A program made the translations under genes and the position numbers. From NCBI GenBank assembly GCA_032622095.1, contig CP136065.1:206252151-206316150 (forward strand): 64,000 nucleotides of DNA, read 5' to 3'. Below the pieces are notes generated by a model, which was not told where the DNA came from, did not search any database, and worked only from the letters and a program-made list of their open reading frames with translations. Source of the stretch: Siphonodentalium dalli. Lineage: Eukaryota > Mollusca > Scaphopoda > Gadilida > Siphonodentaliidae. Of this stretch, positions 24,401 through 32,100 are shown in pieces (within the stretch, counting starts at the first letter, position 1; each line of letters begins with the position of its first letter).

Positions 24401-26031
24401 TTACCTCAATTTTAATAATCGTACATGTATGTTTATTAGGCACTCAAGAGTACACAATTCGTAAGTTCGATAAAAAGTTTAATCTATCTCATAAAAGTGT
24501 TAATCAAAATCGCCTTTGATCTCACCGCAGCTGTTTTAATTAGTTGTACCGAAGGTGTTTCTGTGAAATTAAAACCACATTGCGATATTTCGCGTTAGGT
24601 GTTGAACTGAAGGAACAGACTGAAATCACATTAAAAATTTAGTTAAGATTTAGCGTGAGCTCAAATGAGCTATTTAGATCATTTGGCACCTGTGCCAGAC
24701 ACATGTTACATCACTATCGTCTATAATATAATTTAAAAACCTACCGAATATCGAACCTTCGGAATAGCAAACCTTCGGAATAGCGAACCTTCGGAAAAAG
24801 AGATATGACATTGAATGATTGATTGATGATTGACAATATTACAATAACATGATTTTTGAGGGCATTATGGTTTCTTAACGGCCCGATAGGAATGATTAAC
24901 AGCCAGAGGGCCTATAAGCGGCCCGAGACGAAGTCGAGGGCCGCTAATAGGCACGAGGGCTGTTAATCATTCCGTGAGGGCCGTTAAGAAACCATAATGC
25001 CCGAAAAAATATCATGTTATTACTATTATTTCCACACACTATCATTATGTAACTTTTGCTTCTTTTTTCAAGCCAGTCTTCGAAGCGTCTCACTCCGTAA
25101 ATTGTCGATCTAGATGTGCTATCCGATCTAGCACTATTTTCAAGAACATTTAGTTGATTTTCATCTAATTCACTGGATTGAGACATTTTTTTAATTTACA
25201 TAAATACGCATGGATCGTCTGGTTTGTGTGCAAACAATTATCACGTGATCAAAACAAAAATCATGTGACGAAAATACATCGAAATTAGGCAAAATATCAC
25301 CGGCATCTGAGACCAAATAACTCGCGTAATAATGCTTAAATTTAAATAATATATACCTGTGTTTACCTTAGGATACTATTTAGTTAGGTATGTGTTCTAT
25401 GTAATCGGGTATTTCTTTGTTAAAAAGCTTTATTAGAATAAAGAAATTCCGAAAAATTCATCGGCAGTTTGGTCACGACTCACGTGACATGTCGGGCCAT
25501 CTCGAGCTAACGACAAGCATATCCCATTAGCGCCCTGGGGCCATAATGAACTTACATATTCACGTAATTTAGTTAGTGTTATGGGATTTTATCGCAGGAT
25601 AAAACGTCATTAATATTCTAATTTCTAGAGAACGCCCTTATAAGTTATAGGTGGAAATAATTGACATGAATGACCCCATAAAAAATATGGCCAAAAAACC
25701 TGGGATGGTTAGTGAGAGGATGACCAGTCAATATCCTAAGAAACTTCAGCCCAACGTTCATTTGACATGGGATTTCCCTGGTTGGGATTATTTAGTTGAA
25801 AAATAACGGTTACCGAAGAAACCCGATGTGTTCTCCTCCGTCAACCAAAATTCTGGTGAATGGCATCCAATCTTTATTTTTTGCTACGGCTACATCGACT
25901 CTTCCTTCAACACTAAAGCCAAAATCGTTATCTAGTTCGTCGACAGGAGTAGTTTCTTTAGCTTGAGCAGAATATAGTTGCGAAGCTGCCACAAAATAGC
26001 AAATTATTTCGAAAATTTGTCCCAAATCCAT
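6300..26031 (-). CDS. EMC7: ER membrane protein complex subunit 7 (whole gene, 4 coding exons)
   Basis: Joins 26031-25814, 14763-14505, 12800-12720 and 6443-6300 (phases 2, 0, 0) to give 233 residues; human EMC7 is about 242. EMC7 is the single-pass luminal beta-sandwich subunit of the EMC, which inserts tail-anchored and multipass proteins into the ER membrane. Visible: an N-terminal signal peptide (residues about 1-24, ending SAQA); the luminal domain with ILVDGGEHIGFLR at 61-73 and GSYVVEV near 87-93; one membrane segment at about 160-176 (MVLPLLLIMVLP); and a cytosolic tail with DPDTQKEMQQQMNVL and FLSNLF. Every junction has GT-AG borders and keeps the reading frame. The identification rests on family motifs recalled from known EMC7 proteins. 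The gene is divergent with CBR1. Introns are 11.0, 1.7 and 6.3 kb and full of repeats. Confidence 0.93.
6805..8465. repeat. ~160-bp satellite array, about 11 units, AAGATGGC core
   Basis: AAATCCAAGATGGC (or a close variant) recurs near 6811, 6891, 7045, 7210, 7372, 7529, 7692, 7855, 8020, 8184 and 8339; after the first, shorter step the spacing is 154-165 bp. Each unit also has CATGATGATCAGAC and ACGACCTGTAGCCCGTGCTA. It lies in EMC7 intron 3. Related units in opposite orientation occur at 57100-57880 in CBR1 intron 7. Two unit subtypes (GAATTTTGAAATCC and CATACAAAGAGTAAAATCC) are interspersed. Confidence 0.9.
8470..8900. repeat. Repeat end module and TATG/TATA microsatellite
   Basis: After the array comes GGACGACAAAGCCATGGCAA, then TAGCTCAAACTTTACAAAGT, then a (TATG/TATA)n tract at about 8560-8690 and an ACTTACTTACTTAC end at about 8879-8897. 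A diverged inverse copy of the CCATGGCAATAGCTCAAAC module is at 55975-56010. Non-coding. Confidence 0.6.
9051..10371. mobile_element. hAT-like element, TAGTGCTGGGACGGTTG termini
   Basis: The inverted ends are TAGTGCTGGGACGGTTG (from 9059) and CAACCGTCCCAGCACTA (to 10363). The flanks GACACAAT (9051-9058) and GACATAAT (10364-10371) match at 7 of 8 positions, consistent with the 8-bp duplication of hAT elements. The subterminal regions are rich in AACCGGTTA. The 1305-bp interior has no recognisable transposase, so it is probably non-autonomous. Confidence 0.8.
10856..11475. repeat. 63-bp minisatellite, about 10 units
   Basis: AATAATGATGTTAAGCATAT and ACCCATTCACTGCACAATGC recur every 63 bp. Because 63 is a multiple of three, the minus strand stays open for 203 codons as a 21-residue repeat (core CSEWVSICLTSLFPC). 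There is no signal of a real gene around it; it lies in EMC7 intron 3. Confidence 0.9.
11590..12020. repeat. CCCCCGAAAA-edged dispersed repeat with ~160-bp internal units
   Basis: CACAGTGTCCCCCGAAAAGG at the left and a degraded ATTCGGGGTACAAC at the right. Between them are two units with 'AACTCAAATTCGAACTTGACC', 'TGAAAACAGTCAGA' and 'GTTATCATCCAGAAACC', then a GGACACAAGCACGGACACC tail. Related to 4677-5440 and 50581-51090. Confidence 0.55.
12021..12719. other. Intron sequence, nothing recognised
   Basis: End of EMC7 intron 3 near exon 3. AT-rich and unique-looking, with no conserved coding frame. Confidence 0.5.
12720..12800 (-). CDS. EMC7: EMC7 coding exon 3 (membrane segment)
   Basis: 81 nt, phase 0 at both ends. 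The acceptor is TTTTCCAG just before 12800 and the donor GTATG follows 12720. It encodes 27 residues: VLTMVLPLLLIMVLPKMMNA, then ADPDTQK. This is the hydrophobic span and the conserved LPK...DPD stretch that follows NPM at the end of exon 2. Too short to stand out as an ORF; found by continuing the protein. Confidence 0.92.
12801..14504. other. EMC7 intron 2, no feature recognised
   Basis: 1.7 kb, AT-rich. Overlapping short open frames at 13687-13927 show no family motif. There is a small CACACACACA run at about 13561. No clear transposon ends. Confidence 0.5.
14505..14763 (-). CDS. EMC7: EMC7 coding exon 2 (luminal beta-sandwich domain)
   Basis: 259 nt. The acceptor TTCTACAG ends at 14764. 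The first base completes the Arg codon split from exon 1 (CG+G), giving GFLR|SDGTFSIAGL. Motifs: SGSYVVEVTNPSYLFEPARI, then DINSKGKIRA, then YFQMREQWKITDFLFNPM. The exon ends ATG before donor GTGAGG. The order and spacing match the known EMC7 core. The frame runs on into the intron, so the splice site was chosen by continuity with exon 3. Confidence 0.95.
14804..15078. mobile_element. Twin-palindrome TTAA element 41 nt upstream of EMC7 exon 2
   Basis: TTAACTCTTTCATAACTGGAGCT at the left (14804), a matching but decayed AGCTCCTATCATGAAATTAT at the right, and two diverged palindromes (14860-14935, 14955-15032). Same subfamily as 1861-2119. On the minus strand it lies just upstream of the exon 2 acceptor, near where the branch point should be. 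Confidence 0.7.
15079..16150. other. EMC7 intron 1, nothing recognised
   Basis: Mostly unique AT-rich sequence. No conserved protein motif on either strand and no clear repeat ends. Confidence 0.5.
16155..16815 (-). pseudogene. LINE reverse-transcriptase C-terminal fragment with (AAT)n tail
   Basis: The minus-strand frame at 16813-16463 encodes a 116-residue fragment. Its end, VSIWNSLPVDMRKIDSVLSF followed by KTALKTHLF, is the usual last part of many non-LTR retrotransposon ORF2 proteins. An untranslated stretch follows, then an (AAT)n tract on the minus strand at about 16155-16178, which suits a LINE 3' tail. No catalytic domain remains. A second truncated copy on the plus strand is at 22015-22181. 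Confidence 0.7.
16657..17530. repeat. Left arm of a large inverted repeat
   Basis: Nearly the whole segment recurs inverted at 19861-22181, for example GATGCAAAACAATCAGCAAA here and TTTGCTGATCGTTTTGCATC there. It includes part of the LINE fragment. The right arm is split by two younger insertions. Confidence 0.8.
17531..19602. other. EMC7 intron 1 between the inverted arms, nothing recognised
   Basis: About 2 kb of AT-rich sequence. A short imperfect palindrome (CGCATGTGCGTATTTCGCACATGTG) lies near 17608-17632. No gene. Confidence 0.5.
20079..20488. mobile_element. GC-rich MITE with GGACAAAACAAGTGTCCA ends
   Basis: Left TACCCCGCTGGACAAAACAA (20081) and right TTGTTTTGTCCAGCAGGGTA (20467-20486). 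The interior is a run of near-repeats of CACCGCGGCCGAATGGCAA in both orientations. It interrupts the inverted arm, which shows it is the younger insertion. Confidence 0.75.
21072..22022. mobile_element. Non-autonomous hAT, TAGGTTTGCCACGAT termini, perfect 8-bp duplication
   Basis: CATACTGA at 21072-21079 and again at 22015-22022. The element at 21080-22014 starts TAGGTTTGCCACGAT and ends GTCGTGGCAACCCTA. Subterminal ATTAATCGACTAACC repeats occur on both sides. It contains a G-run at 21168-21213 interrupted only by T. The target is the LINE copy, and the sequence reads through when the element is removed. A relative starts at 49679. Confidence 0.9.
22727..23040. repeat. ~100-bp tandem repeat with G-runs, 3.2 units
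   Basis: AATACTACTTATTTATGTGG starts at about 22727, 22833, 22936 and 23028. Each unit has CTCTATACGGGCGCCTGTGG and GGGTGGCGGGATGGGGG. The first unit has 22 consecutive G (22801-22822). Confidence 0.9.
23860..24055 (-). other. Coding-like fragment inside the 1.3-kb TIR element
   Basis: The minus-strand frame encodes TAASAYEFTWNVFQKVKDTR followed by LQRLVRLDNPLESIYEKYFS. Amino-acid composition looks protein-like, but I do not recognise a family. It could be a leftover of this element's own protein or a captured exon. Confidence 0.25.
24061..24454. mobile_element. MITE with TGTACTCTTGAGTGCCTAAT ends
   Basis: Left TGTACTCTTGAGTGCCTAAT (24061) is mirrored by ATTAGGCACTCAAGAGTACA (to 24454). Short inward repeats of AATAATAGTACAGG and related forms lie inside. 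Nested inside the element at 23394-24704. Confidence 0.8.
24838..25026. repeat. ~190-bp palindrome
   Basis: GGGCATTATGGTTTCTTAAC (24860) pairs with GTTAAGAAACCATAATGCCC (24983-25002). The arms extend outwards to AATAACATGAT and ATCATGTTATT. The centre is a GC-rich GGCCCGAGACGAAGTCGAGG segment. Likely a hairpin MITE; it abuts the coding-like fragment at 25060-25186. Confidence 0.8.
25060..25186 (-). pseudogene. Coding-like 5' fragment (integrase-type N-terminal region?)
   Basis: An ATG at 25186 opens MSQSSELDENQLNVLENSAR, continuing to STIYGVRRFEDWLEKRSK. The 'STxxxVxxFxxWLxxR' pattern is like the N-terminal helical part of Crypton/DUF3504 tyrosine recombinase proteins. It is cut short before the palindrome at 25026. 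Assignment is tentative. Confidence 0.35.
25814..26031 (-). CDS. EMC7: EMC7 coding exon 1 (signal peptide, start of luminal domain)
   Basis: ATG at 26031. 72 codons plus CG of a split Arg codon, then donor GTAACC from 25813. A hydrophobic start (MDLGQIFEIICYFVAASQLY) ends at a plausible SAQA|E cleavage site. Then come DFGFSVEGRVDVAV and WMPFTRILVDGGEHIGFL, which match the conserved start of the EMC7 luminal domain. This start is chosen because it gives a proper signal peptide. Confidence 0.93.
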
Positions 26032-26154
26032 GATGAGTTGGTGCTAAATTAAATCTCCTATTTTCGTGTATGAATGTATCAAAAACACGAAGTTCCGCCG
26101 AAACGAAAGCCGGAATGTCGGTCGTGGTGTGAATAAACAAGAACAAGACGCGAC
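26032..26154. promoter_or_regulatory. Shared bidirectional promoter and 5' leaders of EMC7 and CBR1
   Basis: Only 123 bp separate the two start codons, which point away from each other. No TATA box is seen. There are ETS-like GGAA cores on both strands (CCGGAA at 26109-26114 and TTCC of GTTCCGCC at 26093-26096), and local CpG content is higher than in the AT-rich surroundings. The promoter may extend into either first exon or intron. Confidence 0.75.
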
Positions 26155-26181
26155 CATGAGTGTTTTGAAAAAAGTTGCAGT
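26155..26181 (+). CDS. CBR1: CBR1 coding exon 1 (9 codons)
   Basis: ATG in context GCGACCATGA encodes MSVLKKVAV, then donor GTAATT. It joins in phase 0 to VTGSNKGIG of exon 2, restoring the usual SDR start (xxVAVVTGxxxGIG). Found by extending the protein upstream; the 15.3-kb first intron hides it from ORF calling. The supporting evidence is the fit of frame, first beta-strand and promoter position. Confidence 0.82.
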
Positions 26182-29100
26182 GGTAATTATTTTCAGTTAA
26201 AAACTTTATAATTGTTATGGATATCCTTACATAATTTTTGGCAGACGGATTTGTATCTATTGAACATTGTGCATGACATAGACATTACATATATATATCA
26301 CCACCGTTAACTTAAAACTATTTATTTTGACTCCACATGTTATTAGCTGCCCAATTCAGTGCAGATCTTGCTGACTCATGCTGAGTCATGCCAAACATTA
26401 ATCCGATCATGTTCAGTGGCCATTATGCCATTTATGGATACATTTGCATGGTCTTGAAAGCCATAATTATGTGTATGTATATTGTATAATTGACATAAGG
26501 TGGGACTTGGAGGTCCATATAACTATAGCTCTCAAATTTATTATTACCCTATCTTGACTTTACTAAATGGATTCTCTTATTCGGTTATAAGGGTATACAT
26601 AATTACATTGGAATTATGGGAGGCCCTTTTCACATTTATTATTTATTTACGCTAAAGCGCAAATATTTGCGCTTACGCTTAAGCGCAAATAACCTCTATC
26701 ATTTGCGCTTAAGTGCTTAAGCGCAAATCATTTGCGCTTAAGCGCAAATAGATCATATTTGCGCTTAGCGCAAATAAAAATTAATATTCATTGATTCCCC
26801 CCTGAATTAAATTTAAATGGCACAGGTCTAAACACATCACTCAAGTCTATATAGGCCCACCATATGAGGGAAGCAATCCCTCAGTAACTCCTAGATCCCT
26901 TTTATGACATGGAAATGGTATAGATCTGTGCAGGATATGTCTCATTTATAAAATATACTTGATCTCTGTGATGGAGACACAATTTCTTGGGGACAGGGAT
27001 GCTGATAATATGAAAATAGGGTTTTTTCCCCCTATTTCAAGTCAATAAGTACACCATATGAAGGAAGCAAGCCCCCCGGTAACCCCTAATTCCCTTTTTA
27101 TGGCCATGGAAATGGTATATATCTGTGCAGGAGATATCCCTTTAATAAAATATACTAGAGCTCTGGGAGTGAGACACCAATTCCTGGGACACCAGGGACA
27201 GAGATGCTGATATGCAAATGAAAATATGTTTTTTCTTCAACTTCGAGTCTGTATGGGGCTATTACTATGGGCCCATCATAATTTACTATGAGATGGACTC
27301 AATCATTCACAATCAGAGGGAAGTAAGAGAGTGTTTTCGGTATTTGCGCTTAAGCGCAAATAAATTGATAGACACGTATTTGCACTTAAGCGCAAATGAT
27401 TTGCGCTTAAGCGCAAATATTTGCGCTTAAGCGCAAATAAATAATAAATGTGAAAAGGGCCTCCCATATGGAATTGTCTAAATTATTCATTTGGAAAGGG
27501 TGCTCAGGATATATTACCAGATGACTATGGGAGGCCAAATTCACATTTATTAATAATTGCGCTGAAGCGCAATTCAATTGCACTGAAGTGCAATCCAATT
27601 GCGCTGTTCAAAGCGCAATTCGATTGCGCTGAAGCGCAATCCAGCTTGATTCATATCAATTGCGCTGAAGCGCAATTATTGTTACAAGCTTACACCCCTG
27701 AATAGATAGGTTATTCCATTAATTCAATTGCGCTGAAGCACAGTTATTAATAAATGTGAATTTGGCCTCCCATAGATGACAGTATGACAAAAATATATTG
27801 TGCAGAAGTATTCTATGGGAGGTCAAATTCACATTTAATTAGTGATGTTCCGATAATCGGAATCGGAATCGGCCATCGGCCGATAATAGCCCATCGGATA
27901 TTAATCGTACCTCGCAGTTGAACATCGGCTTTTACCGATTGTCAAAATAAATAAAAACGTTCTAGTATCTAAGTGCAATGTGCACGCTTTAATAAACATA
28001 CGCAATACAACTGTAGTATTGAATGTAAAACGCAGTTGTAACAGCCTAAAAAGAAGCCATTGGCATCATCAAAGCAGTCTGATATGATGATATATTATAA
28101 GAATGGCAATACACATGCCCGACATCCCGTGTAATATGAAGTTATTGGTTCAATCGCGTTGACACGAAATAGATTCAAAGAAAGCTTTAATTAAAAAGCT
28201 GACCTGATTACAGTGAGGCTTCCTCTAGAGCATGTGTCATGTGACGTCACATGCTATGTCAATAACTTGAAGCACACACTGAATGAATTAATACAGTTGT
28301 TATCAGAACTGTCTTCAATAACGATCAACGTTAGTAGCAGGGTTGGGTCAATTACATTGAAATGTAATTAATTACAATTACATTGAAATATGTCAATTAC
28401 AATTACAATTACATTGGAAATGCAATGTAATTAATTACAATTACAATTACATTGGTTCAATTACAATTACAATTACAATTACTTTTGGTTAATGAAAATC
28501 GGGATTCGGGAAGAGCTTCAAGGAGGAAAGTCATTTATTGATATACATAACATATAAAAGCAAATTAATGTAACACAGTGAAACAATGTAAACAAACCAA
28601 TAAAACAACTACATGTAGAGCACAAATTGTTCATTTGATGTGGTGGTTACACCTGACCATCATCATTCTTTCGAATTGCAGCTAGCAGGCTTAACCCAGG
28701 AAAGTTTGTACAATTAAGTCGCACAGGGGCGGCGGAAGCTACACAAAAGTGGGGGGGGGGGGCATCATTTTTAATATACTACATGTATGAGTTAAAAACT
28801 GTTCAAATGTACGCCGCAATATTTTGCAAAGACTGTTTAGTATGATGTTATTCGTGGCTACCTTTATGAAAGTATAAAACAAGAGTTTAAATTATGGTAG
28901 GCTGCCGCCCCTGAAGTCGCCAGTATGTGAGTGGACTGATATCACTGGGCACGCACGGTTCCTGCAGATATTTCGTAATCACTGTCAGTTGTGAGGATCG
29001 GTGTAGTTGGCACTTCATCCATGAAACTGAAGAGGGCGCGCTCATATTGATCACTATGTTTCCGCTGAAACAAAAATAATTAACATTAAGATACATCATT

Positions 29101-32100
29101 ATGTATAATTTGCCTACATACTAATAGCAGAGATTAAAACAATCAAGCCAGCTAGGGTTGTAAATCACACACAATGACATAATCAGGATTATGAAGTAAA
29201 ACAGGCCACCTGCCTAAGGCTGCCTTTGTTAGGGGATTAACGCATTGATAAAATACTGCAGTGGAGTCATATAATTAGGACAGCAAGACAGATTAAGTGC
29301 ACAAAACTGACCAGATATGGAGGTGAATACAGTTAAGCTCAAAACAAATAGACTAAATGATGTTTTGTTATGAATACAAAATGCATTTATTATTAATGTT
29401 ATAAAACAATTATTGTTTTAAAATGAATGTATTACCTTTAAAGATATATTCCGGGAATGTTCAGAAACAACAATAATGTTTATGAAAAAATAAATATTTT
29501 TTTTAATTCAATACATGTACTTGTATTAATTATGTACATATTGTCATGATGATATACACATTATTGTAGGTGTATTAAAACATATACATATAATAATAAC
29601 AATAACATATATAAATAATATAAAATAAAATTCAACATGACTTAATACCTTTAGATGTGTGATGAAATTTGAAGTTGCTTTTGCTGAACCCGAAATCAGT
29701 GTTGGACAATGTTTACATGTAGCTTTGAATTTGTCAGAAATATCATTGGGCAAGGTAAAATGTTGCCTAATGAATAGAAGAAAAATATGAGGATAATGAC
29801 CCCATGTGTATAACACTAGTCAAGTAAATGCTGATGTGTTAACTTGTTATATTGGTCTGTATTTTTGGAATGTAATTGAAAATGTAATTGAAATGTAATT
29901 GAAATTACACCCCTTTTCTCAATGTAATTAATTACATTCAATTACATGTAATTGAAAAAACCTTCAATTACAAATTACATCCAATTACTTGGGAAAATGT
30001 AATTAATTACATTCAATTACAATTACAAATTACAATTACCCCAACCCTGGTTAGTAGGGGCATAATTAGCGTTTTTGTCTGTACAACGTATGCTATGAAA
30101 TACGCTTAGCTCCACGTTGAACTTGCGAAACAAAAATTGAGCAGGCGGAACTATAAAAGCTTCCGAGTTGTTAAAAGATAAGACCAATGGAAACTTGGGA
30201 AATCTCAGACAAATATGACAGCAATTATTATCCATCAATCAAAATTTAGTTAATAATCATCGCCATTCCATACATTGTTGCAACTTACAAGTATTCAATC
30301 AAGACTTTTACTCCGCATGCAAGTGTTCCACACATGGTCATAACGTTACTCTGAGTCGGCACCTTTGATCTCTTTGTCAAAACAACTACCGGTATACACC
30401 AAAGGAAGCACACAACCGACGTCGGCAGAAATACTGTCACGACAGTGTGTATATATTGCTTTGATGTATTTGGCTTTGAAACTATGCGGGATATGGAGTG
30501 CATTGGGTGTATATAAGTCCATTATAGGAACAAACGCACAATATATATAAACATCGGAATCGGAATCGGAAATCGGCCGATTGTGCCTCCAGTTATCGGA
30601 AATCGGTCCGATAAGCTTTTTCATTATCGGAACATCACTACATTTAATAGATAACTAGCTGCATGATGTGCCCCGACTTCGTCTGGGTATTTAGCTGTAT
30701 CTGTACATGTAATGTTTCTGTGCAGTAGCTAATGCTGGCTTTAGCCAAGTTTAGGCACACTGAGATGAGGTGTGTGATGTTTTTCCAGGAGGCTGCAACT
30801 GGTGGAACTCTCCTGGAGTACTAGTAGCGATCCTACTTTTTCAGAGTGCCCTTACGAATTCCTCCGAATCGCTAGCGCACACAACAGAATCCTAAAGTTG
30901 GTTCCAGTCAATTGTCGTTTTTACGAAAAAGGAGTGTTTGTACTGGTCGCAGCTAGTACGCCTGAGTTGGAATGGCCATTTATTATTACAAACCTCCTTT
31001 TCGAGTATGTTGGTAGAGATGTAGTCCGAGAAATTTGTTGCAGTTATCTTTCTGCTTTCCTTTTTTTGAGTTAGGAAGTCATGCACATCAAGAGCTGGCA
31101 CCATCCCCTTCACTATCTTGTGGAACTGGGTCAGTCTTATTTCCTGGCGTCTTTCTTGGAGTGATGTTAGTTCCAGTTCATCAAGCATGTTGGTTACGGT
31201 TTTTGAGGGATTTCTTTGTGATCGTCTCACTCTCAGTCTGGGCAGCATATACAGCATCTAAAATGAACGTACTTGGTCTGGACTTGTTTGTGGATGTTGC
31301 AAAATTGAGTCTGATGGGGAATTGCAAGTTTGAAATGATTGCCTAATTCAATGCTTCATTATAGACAAAGGTCCATAAACATGCCTATATGACTGTATAT
31401 GAGCGAGGTCAAGGACACGGTCGCACATGAAATTGGACCCTCTCATATTGTTCCCGGGATCAAAGTAGGCCTACATACAAAATTTTAGTCGGATCGGTTG
31501 AGCAGATTTCGAGTCTATAACACACAAACATAGTACATACATTTTCATACACACAGGCAGAAGTTCCAAAATATATAATAGACTAGCCGATGAGCCCGAC
31601 GTTGTCCGGGCTATTAAAAAACAAAGCTGGCGACGCACGGGCTCGGCGACCCGATAAAATTCGTATCCGGGGCAAGATACATTCACATACCAAATTTAAG
31701 TCGATAGCTCCACCCGTTTCCGAGATCTGGTCTGCGCATGCACGAAGCTGGCGTCGCACGGGCTCGGACGACCCGATAAAATTCATATCCGGGGCAAGAT
31801 ACATTCACATACCAAATTTCAAGTCGATAGCTCCACCCGTTTCCGAGATCTCGTCTGCGCATGCGCGAAGCTGGCGTCGCACGGTCTCAGCGACCCGATA
31901 AAATTCGTATCCGGGGCAAGATACATTCACATAGCATATTTCAAGTCGATAGCTCCACCCGTTTCCTAGATCTCATCTGCCCATGCGCTGCATGGGCCCG
32001 CCAATACGACAACGTCAACCGCCTGGTCAAACTACACACACGTACCAAGTTTCGTCCCGATCGGTCGAGAATCGTAGATTTGTATAAATGACATACAGAC

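Larger units (their letters stand above)
23388..24710. mobile_element. 1.3-kb TIR element inside the hAT shell
   Basis: Long imperfect inverted ends, about 125 bp each (23394-23520 and 24580-24704), share ACAGGTGCCAAATGA and ATTTTTAATGTGATTTCAGT. The flanks are GTTACA on both sides (23388-23393 and 24705-24710). The superfamily is not clear. Confidence 0.65.
19603..24724. mobile_element. 5.1-kb hAT shell carrying nested insertions
   Basis: TAGTGATGTACCGATTATCGG starts at 19611 and the opposite end TTACATCACTA stops at 24716. The flanks TCGTTTAT (19603-19610) and TCGTCTAT (24717-24724) match at 7 of 8. The ends resemble the element at 27840-30640. Inside lie the inverted LINE-linked arm, a MITE (20079-20488), another hAT (21080-22014) and a TIR element (23394-24704) that itself holds a MITE. 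Confidence 0.7.
28330..30057. mobile_element. Nested hAT element, CAGGGTTGGG termini, perfect 8-bp duplication
   Basis: GTTAGTAG at 28330-28337 and 30050-30057. The element at 28338-30049 starts CAGGGTTGGG and ends CCCAACCCTG. Both subterminal regions are made of AATTACATTGAAATGTAATT-type repeats. It retains pieces of a minus-strand hAT transposase (BED finger at one end, dimerisation motif at the other) but at 1.7 kb has lost the catalytic middle. Confidence 0.92.
27832..30648. mobile_element. 2.8-kb hAT element, TAGTGATGTTCCGATAAT termini, perfect 8-bp duplication
   Basis: CATTTAAT at 27832-27839 and 30641-30648. The element at 27840-30640 has ends TAGTGATGTTCCGATAAT and ATTATCGGAACATCACTA, with subterminal CGGAATCGGAATCGG. 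It contains a second complete hAT-type element (28338-30049). No transposase of its own remains outside that insert. Confidence 0.9.

Noticed and set aside
25958-26146. Minus-strand frame overlapping EMC7 exon 1 and the promoter
   Set aside because: Another frame of the same strand. The EMC7 frame has the signal peptide and the conserved domain, this one has neither.
26640-27780. CRISPR-like array of short palindromic repeats
   Set aside because: The palindromes are clustered at element ends, the spacing is irregular, and the setting is a eukaryotic intron.
30865-31074. Plus-strand frames opposite the LINE fragment
   Set aside because: Shadows of the minus-strand frame, which carries the recognised motif.
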